Assembly: GCA_036500345.1 (NCBI GenBank)
Contig: DASYCE010000028.1
Coordinates: 1 to 64,000, forward strand
Source: Gemmatimonadales bacterium
GTDB lineage: Bacteria > Gemmatimonadota > Gemmatimonadetes > Gemmatimonadales > GWC2-71-9
Length of the DNA stretch: 64,000 nt
Reading direction: 5' to 3'
Position 1 is the stretch's first letter, and each line of letters begins with the position of its first letter. Of this stretch, positions 60,436 through 64,000 are shown in pieces. Both the position numbers and the translations under genes were made by a program. Below the pieces are notes generated by a model. The model saw only the letters and a list, made by a program, of their open reading frames with translations, was not told where the DNA came from and did no database searches.

Positions 60436-61208
60436 CACGCTTCCTCCGTCGTTGCGGTTCCGCCGAGGGGACGGCGCGTGTGCGGGTCGAAGCCGAGGGT
60501 CAGCGTCGGCTTGACGATCTGAAAATACGGCGAGACGTCGAAGTCGCGCGGCATGTACAGCCCGTGTTCCTGAATGTGCATCATCTCGGCGTAACTATGT
60601 TCGGCGGCGAGATCGCTGTTGCGCGAGAGGACCACCTCGGGGAGGATCGGATAGTCGATACTGCGGAACGCTTCGGCAATCAGCGTGGAACAGATTGCGC
60701 GGGTCGGATCGCCGCTGCCGAGGGCAACCATGCGCCGCCGCCAGCGCGTCGGGACCGGCGGTGTCGGAAGGAGGTAGCGCGCCAGGTCCCAGAAGTGCTT
60801 CATGTCGTACTGGTTACCGACCCGCTGCATCGCGTAGTCGACCACCTGATGGATCTCGTCGGGCGACAGTCCGACCGGACGGCAGATCCGGGTGTGGAGG
60901 CCGGCGTACATCTCGAGCGGAACGATGCGCACCCCGGTGTTGACGTCGGCCTCGAGGAGGATGCTGTCGCGACCCTTCTCGACCGGATCGGGGTTGGCGA
61001 TGCAGAGCGCCGCGTGCGACCAGCTCGATTGCGTCAGGTACTTGATCGCGACGGCGATCCGGGTGTCGCCTTCGATCAGGAGGATGTCGCCGGCCTTGAG
61101 CGTCGCGGTGATTGCGTCGGGAGCCGAGGAGGTGACCTGGTACGGATGCCTGGAGGGCCGGGTGAGATATCCGGCGAGGACGCGGCCGAAGCGGTCGGAC
61201 ATCAGCAT
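60435..61208 (-). CDS. YiiX/YebB-like permuted NlpC/P60 cysteine hydrolase
   Basis: 257 aa. Permuted papain-like fold, in which His (65, in WSHAALC) comes before Cys (173, in ICSTLIAEA). The leading GDILLIEGDTR (40-50) is typical of the YiiX group. Members may act on peptides, lipids or amide bonds in the envelope. No signal peptide is obvious, although the first 25 residues are basic. The ATG 61208 or the internal ATG 61202 can serve as start. First gene of the hydrolase trio. Confidence 0.8.
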   Translation of the reverse strand: MLMSDRFGRVLAGYLTRPSRHPYQVTSSAPDAITATLKAGDILLIEGDTRIAVAIKYLTQSSWSHAALCIANPDPVEKGRDSILLEADVNTGVRIVPLEMYAGLHTRICRPVGLSPDEIHQVVDYAMQRVGNQYDMKHFWDLARYLLPTPPVPTRWRRRMVALGSGDPTRAICSTLIAEAFRSIDYPILPEVVLSRNSDLAAEHSYAEMMHIQEHGLYMPRDFDVSPYFQIVKPTLTLGFDPHTRRPLGGTATTEEA

Positions 61209-61241
61209 CGGGCTAGCGCGCGAACGGTGGGAAGGTCACCC

Positions 61242-61400
61242 TCAAAAGTAGTCGACGACGATCCGGCGGCCGGCGTACATCCCGACCGCCGTGCCGATCA
61301 TGCTGATGATGAACGCGGTCATCGTCCCGGCGAAGGCGCCGATCCACCAGCCGATTGCGCCGCCGATGGTGGCACCGATGAAGACGAAGAGTTTCGTCAT
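61242..61400 (-). CDS. 52-aa two-helix membrane protein with glycine-rich motifs
   Basis: 52 codons from MTKLFVFIG to RRIVVDYF. Two hydrophobic segments (about 4-26 and 28-43) with a glycine-zipper pattern (GATIGGAIGWWIGAFAG). Start directly follows the stop of the creatininase gene at 61401 (TAG-ATG). Very hydrophobic and G/C-third like the neighbours, so a real small membrane protein is likely. Function unknown; possible role as accessory or pore-like peptide cannot be judged. Confidence 0.7.
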   Translation of the reverse strand: MTKLFVFIGATIGGAIGWWIGAFAGTMTAFIISMIGTAVGMYAGRRIVVDYF

Positions 61401-62168
61401 CTATTGATAGAGTGCTGCCGGATCGGCGGCGGCGAGTTCGACGAGGAAGCCGGCGATCCGCTGGCTTGCGGCCGCGAAAAAGCGCTCCCCCTTGTCGGCG
61501 GTGGCTGCGCGCGGATTCCCGACGCCGGTGTCGTCGGTCACCGCCGTCCACTTCCTCGGTGCCCACGCCCACCCCTCACGGAGTGCCGCGACGGTGAAAC
61601 GCCGCGCCGCGCCATCTCCCGCCTGGTCGAGCGGAAGGACCTGCTCCGCCGCCAGGTGAAGCATTACGCTGGTCTCGAGTTCGCCGGCGTGATCGCCGGG
61701 CTCGTCGAAGTATTTGCTGGCATCGACCGTGGTCCACCAGTTGAGGGTACAAAGGAAAAGATCGGTCGATGGCTGCAATTCTCGAATCATCTGGCGAAAA
61801 TCGTTCCCGCCGTGGCTATTGACGATCACCAGTTTCCGCACCCCGGCCCGCGAGACGGAGTCGGCGACATCGCGGAGAAGTGCCGCCTGCGTGGCCGGAT
61901 TCATGTTGATGCAGAGCGGAATGTCGAGCTGCCCGGTGTTCACGCCAAAGGGAATAGCCGGAAGGACCACGACGCGGGCGCCGCGATCCCAGGCGAGGTG
62001 TGCCGACTCGCGGGCGACGGCCTCGGCCTCGACGACGTCAGTGGCGTAGGGAAGATGGAAGTTGTGCGCCTCGGTGGCGCCCCACGGGAGCACGGCGACG
62101 TCGTACTTCGCGTCGCGAACGGTGCTCCACGTGGTGTGCCCGAGAATCCAGGGAGTGTCAGCTCCCAT
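61401..62168 (-). CDS. Creatininase family amidohydrolase (second copy)
   Basis: 255 aa. Motifs: LPWGATEAHNFHLPYATD (metal ligands, about 27-44), NSHGGNDF and DHAGELETSVML, which carries the Glu ligand. Similar in plan to the copy at 33168 but in a different context, between the DUF1080 gene (overlap of 11 nt at 62158-62168) and the small membrane protein. Cleaves a cyclic or linear amide; creatinine itself is unlikely to be the substrate. Confidence 0.85.
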   Translation of the reverse strand: MGADTPWILGHTTWSTVRDAKYDVAVLPWGATEAHNFHLPYATDVVEAEAVARESAHLAWDRGARVVVLPAIPFGVNTGQLDIPLCINMNPATQAALLRDVADSVSRAGVRKLVIVNSHGGNDFRQMIRELQPSTDLFLCTLNWWTTVDASKYFDEPGDHAGELETSVMLHLAAEQVLPLDQAGDGAARRFTVAALREGWAWAPRKWTAVTDDTGVGNPRAATADKGERFFAAASQRIAGFLVELAAADPAALYQ

Positions 62169-62961
62169 CGTCCGGAAGTTCGCGCACCCAGATGTTGCGG
62201 TAACGGACCGGATGATTGTGGTCCTGCAACTGGAGCGGCATCCGGTCGGCGTGCTTGAGATATGCCGAGCGATGGCCGTTGGTCGTGGGGCCGAGGATGG
62301 TCATGTTGTCCTGAACCAGGACACCGTTGTGGATCACCGTGACGCGGGCCGGCTGCGTGACCCTCCCCGCGGCGTCGAAGTGCGGACGATGGAAGACGAT
62401 GTCATACACCTGCCACTCGCCCGGCGGGCGCATCGCGTTGACCATCGGCGGGACCTCGCCGTAGATCGCGGCGGCCTGGCCGTCGGGATAGGTGGCGGCG
62501 TGGTAGGAGTCGAGGACCTGGATTTCGTAGGTGCTCATCAGGAAGACGCCGCTGTTGCCGCGATCCTGATCCTCACCGTGCGGCGGATTCGGCGCCGACC
62601 ACTCGATGTGCAGCTGCATATTACCGAAGCCGCGTTTGGTTGCGATGTCACCGGTGCCGGGGGCGACGACGATGTCACCGTTCTCCACTTTCCACGGTGC
62701 CGCCTTCATCCCCTTGGTGGTATCGGCGGAGCGCCAGTTGTCGAGCGAGCTCCCGGCGAAGAGGACGATCGCGTCGGATGGCGGCGCCTGCGGGCCGAGG
62801 TACGGGCCCGGTGTCACGACCGGAGGTGCCGGGCGGGTCCGCGAATGTTGCGGCCACTGCGACGGGTCCTTGGGGACCGGGTTGGGATTCGGGGTCTGGG
62901 CCACGGCGCCGGCGGCGAGGACGGTGGTGAGCAGCAGCGAGAGTCGGATGGCGGACGGCAT
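62158..62961 (-). CDS. DUF1080 domain exported protein (3-keto-disaccharide hydrolase-like)
   Basis: 267 aa. Signal peptide (about 1-21, ending VAQT), a proline-rich linker to about 60, then the DUF1080 jelly-roll: VLFAGSSLDNW..., WKVENGDIVVAPGTGDI, ... GNSGVFLMSTYEIQVLDS, ADRMPLQLQDHNHPVRYRNIWVREL (the family's end). Carbohydrate hydrolase/lyase fold of the concanavalin type; some members are 3-keto-glucoside hydrolases. GGAG is 7 nt before the ATG; a TACCTTA promoter element lies 23 nt upstream of it. Confidence 0.87.
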   Translation of the reverse strand: MPSAIRLSLLLTTVLAAGAVAQTPNPNPVPKDPSQWPQHSRTRPAPPVVTPGPYLGPQAPPSDAIVLFAGSSLDNWRSADTTKGMKAAPWKVENGDIVVAPGTGDIATKRGFGNMQLHIEWSAPNPPHGEDQDRGNSGVFLMSTYEIQVLDSYHAATYPDGQAAAIYGEVPPMVNAMRPPGEWQVYDIVFHRPHFDAAGRVTQPARVTVIHNGVLVQDNMTILGPTTNGHRSAYLKHADRMPLQLQDHNHPVRYRNIWVRELPDDGS

Positions 62962-62984
62962 CGATGCTCCGGTGGGGACGGTTA

Positions 62985-62991
62985 TAAGGTA
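62985..62991 (-). promoter_or_regulatory. TACCTTA promoter element of the DUF1080 gene
   Basis: TACCTTA on the minus strand, 23 nt before the start codon at 62961, with a GGAG site between them. A contrast to the leaderless examples. Confidence 0.4.
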
Positions 62992-63013
62992 AGGGGAGGG
63001 ACCGTCGCCACCG

Positions 63014-64000
63014 TCAGAGCGTCAACCGGTACGTCGCTTTCACCTCGAGGATGTTCGTTGCCGGGGCCGCGAAGGCGCGGCCGAGATCGCGCGACCAGGA
63101 GAAGTCGCCGATTGCAGCGGTCTCGCTGCGATTCTGCTGCCACACCAGATAGAGCGTCGACCCCGGGCGGTACTCCCAGCGGAGTACCAGGTTGACGCGC
63201 GCCGACCGCAGATTGAAGGTCGGATCGGCAACGTCGAATGACGGCGCCGGGCCACTCCCGTCGGGGTCAACAGTGACCGTCCCGCCGTTTCGCACCATGA
63301 TCCCGACGTCGCGGCCGTAGAGATCAAAGTCATAGGTACGGGGCGCGGCGAGCTGCTCGAACCCGGCGAACGTCCCCGCCGACACGAACGGCTGAGCGTA
63401 GAGCTGCACCGTCAGGTCGCGGGTCACCGCCCAATCGATGCGCGAATCGAGACTCACCGTCTTCTGGTCGAGGGTCGCGAAGACATAGCGTGATCCATAT
63501 GTCGTCGTCGCGGTCGGGTCGGGAACGGTCTGCACGTATTGCGCGGCGTTGTGCGCCACGGCGTAGGTCGGCGACAACCGGATCTGCACGCTTGCCGCGG
63601 GATTGAGCGTGAGGCTCGGCCCGATCTGCCACATGAAATTCTGCGGCCACCCCATGTACATCCCGGTGATCCCCGCCTGATATGCGGACTTGCGGGGATC
63701 GAACGACAGTGTCCCCTGCAGCATCGTCTGTGCCGGCGTGAGCGCGAGCGGTCCCCCGCGCGTGAGTCGGTCGTCGACCACGGTTGGCTGATAGCCGACG
63801 ATGGCGTTCACCTGCCAGAAATTCCGGAGGCGCATGTTGGCGGTAAGCTGTTCCAGCTTGGTGACGTGATCCCCGTCGTAGTTCCACTCCTGGATCGACG
63901 CGAGGTCGAGCTGGTAATTCTGGAAGAGCGCGCCGGAGCGATAGTCGGAATACCCGACATCGGCGGTGAGTGCACGTTTTCCGGTGAGCACCTCGAAGCC
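63014..64000 (-). CDS. DUF5916 exported protein, C-terminal part (5' end outside the window)
   Basis: Frame open beyond the window edge at 64000, so the N-terminus is missing. At least 328 residues of alternating amphipathic strands: KRALTADVGYSDY, VNAIVGYQPTV, LYAQPFVSAGTF, NLVLRWEYRPGSTLYLVWQQNRS and a final LEVKATYRLTL, the ending typical of DUF5916 outer-membrane-type proteins. It follows the pattern of the protein at 24005 and would have a CBM9-like domain upstream. Convergent or same-strand neighbours to the left (DUF1080 gene) are not overlapping. Confidence 0.8.
   Translation of the reverse strand, partial: GFEVLTGKRALTADVGYSDYRSGALFQNYQLDLASIQEWNYDGDHVTKLEQLTANMRLRNFWQVNAIVGYQPTVVDDRLTRGGPLALTPAQTMLQGTLSFDPRKSAYQAGITGMYMGWPQNFMWQIGPSLTLNPAASVQIRLSPTYAVAHNAAQYVQTVPDPTATTTYGSRYVFATLDQKTVSLDSRIDWAVTRDLTVQLYAQPFVSAGTFAGFEQLAAPRTYDFDLYGRDVGIMVRNGGTVTVDPDGSGPAPSFDVADPTFNLRSARVNLVLRWEYRPGSTLYLVWQQNRSETAAIGDFSWSRDLGRAFAAPATNILEVKATYRLTL

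Noticed and set aside
60384-62258. 624-codon plus-strand frame
   Set aside because: Antisense to YiiX-like, small membrane protein and creatininase genes, all of which have recognised motifs.
1-64000. tRNA, rRNA, CRISPR array, insertion sequence or phage gene
   Set aside because: No cloverleaf with a T-loop GTTCRA pattern, no regularly spaced repeats and no transposase or integrase motif was found by reading; a dedicated search (tRNAscan, ISfinder) would be decisive.

Overview
The window is a gene-dense (about 90% coding), high-GC bacterial chromosome segment. Its gene content suggests a Gemmatimonadota-like organism, or a relative at the Gemmatimonadota/Acidobacteriota end of the tree. The evidence is two ATPase-less MacB/FtsX-type permeases (one behind a PadR regulator), CBM9/DUF5916 outer-membrane-type proteins, DUF4397 exported proteins, a membrane-spanning Ser/Thr kinase, an ECF sigma operon with glycogen-binding (CBM48-like) domains, and a TAnnTTTG-like promoter motif of the kind known from Bacteroidota. 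No rRNA, tRNA, CRISPR array, transposase or phage gene was seen, so this looks like ordinary chromosome. The assignment to a phylum is inference.

Layout. 1-6286: an M13 peptidase cut by the window edge (with an unusual HDISH zinc motif), a nitrilase-family amidase, a PLP decarboxylase flanked by two paralogous small exported proteins, a lipoprotein and an AlkA-like DNA glycosylase whose start codon lies in a perfect 14-bp inverted repeat. 6329-15112: a 41-aa membrane protein, a lipoprotein, a Ser/Thr kinase, a four-gene ECF sigma operon with two CBM48-like proteins, a DUF4397 lipoprotein, a deoxyhypusine-synthase-like enzyme and a THUMP rRNA methyltransferase. 15120-26356: EamA exporter, an exported protein, M16 protease, metallophosphoesterase, outer-membrane beta-barrel, HrpB helicase and a DUF5916 protein.

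26462-33881 (minus) is a six-gene operon in which every junction is a 4-nt ATGA/GTGA overlap: creatininase-type amidohydrolase, ApbA/PanE-type reductase, SDR, M20 dipeptidase, APC permease and CocE-type exported hydrolase. Together these could import and dismantle a peptide or amide substrate. 33993-39227 (minus) is a second operon: ATP-grasp ligase, circularly permuted ATP-grasp protein, GCS2/YbdK carboxylate-amine ligase, class I glutamine-amidotransferase-like (C26) hydrolase and an exported beta-propeller. This is the best candidate for an undescribed pathway, because the three ligases and the hydrolase are the kit for making and trimming a small peptide or amide metabolite.

39369-45656 holds a DUF3108 protein, an esterase, two small exported proteins, a PadR-ADOP permease operon with a perfect 17-bp palindrome at its promoter, and a GNAT acetyltransferase. 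45672-55156 is an export island: DHA2 and DHA3-type MFS pumps back to back, then TetR, TolC, RND adaptor and RND pump in one operon, with a GCAAGcaCTTGC operator at the TetR promoter. 55193-64000 (all minus): DUF1761, ICMT-type methyltransferase, a second ADOP permease, an operon of MBL, SGNH and YiiX-type hydrolases, a 52-aa membrane protein with a second creatininase and a DUF1080 protein, and the C-terminal part of another DUF5916 protein.

Regulation. At least seven genes have a TAnnTT(G/C) element only 4-9 nt before the start codon and no Shine-Dalgarno sequence, which points to leaderless mRNAs. Many others have clear GGAG-type sites. Motif positions were counted by eye; family assignments come from recognised motifs, not from a search.
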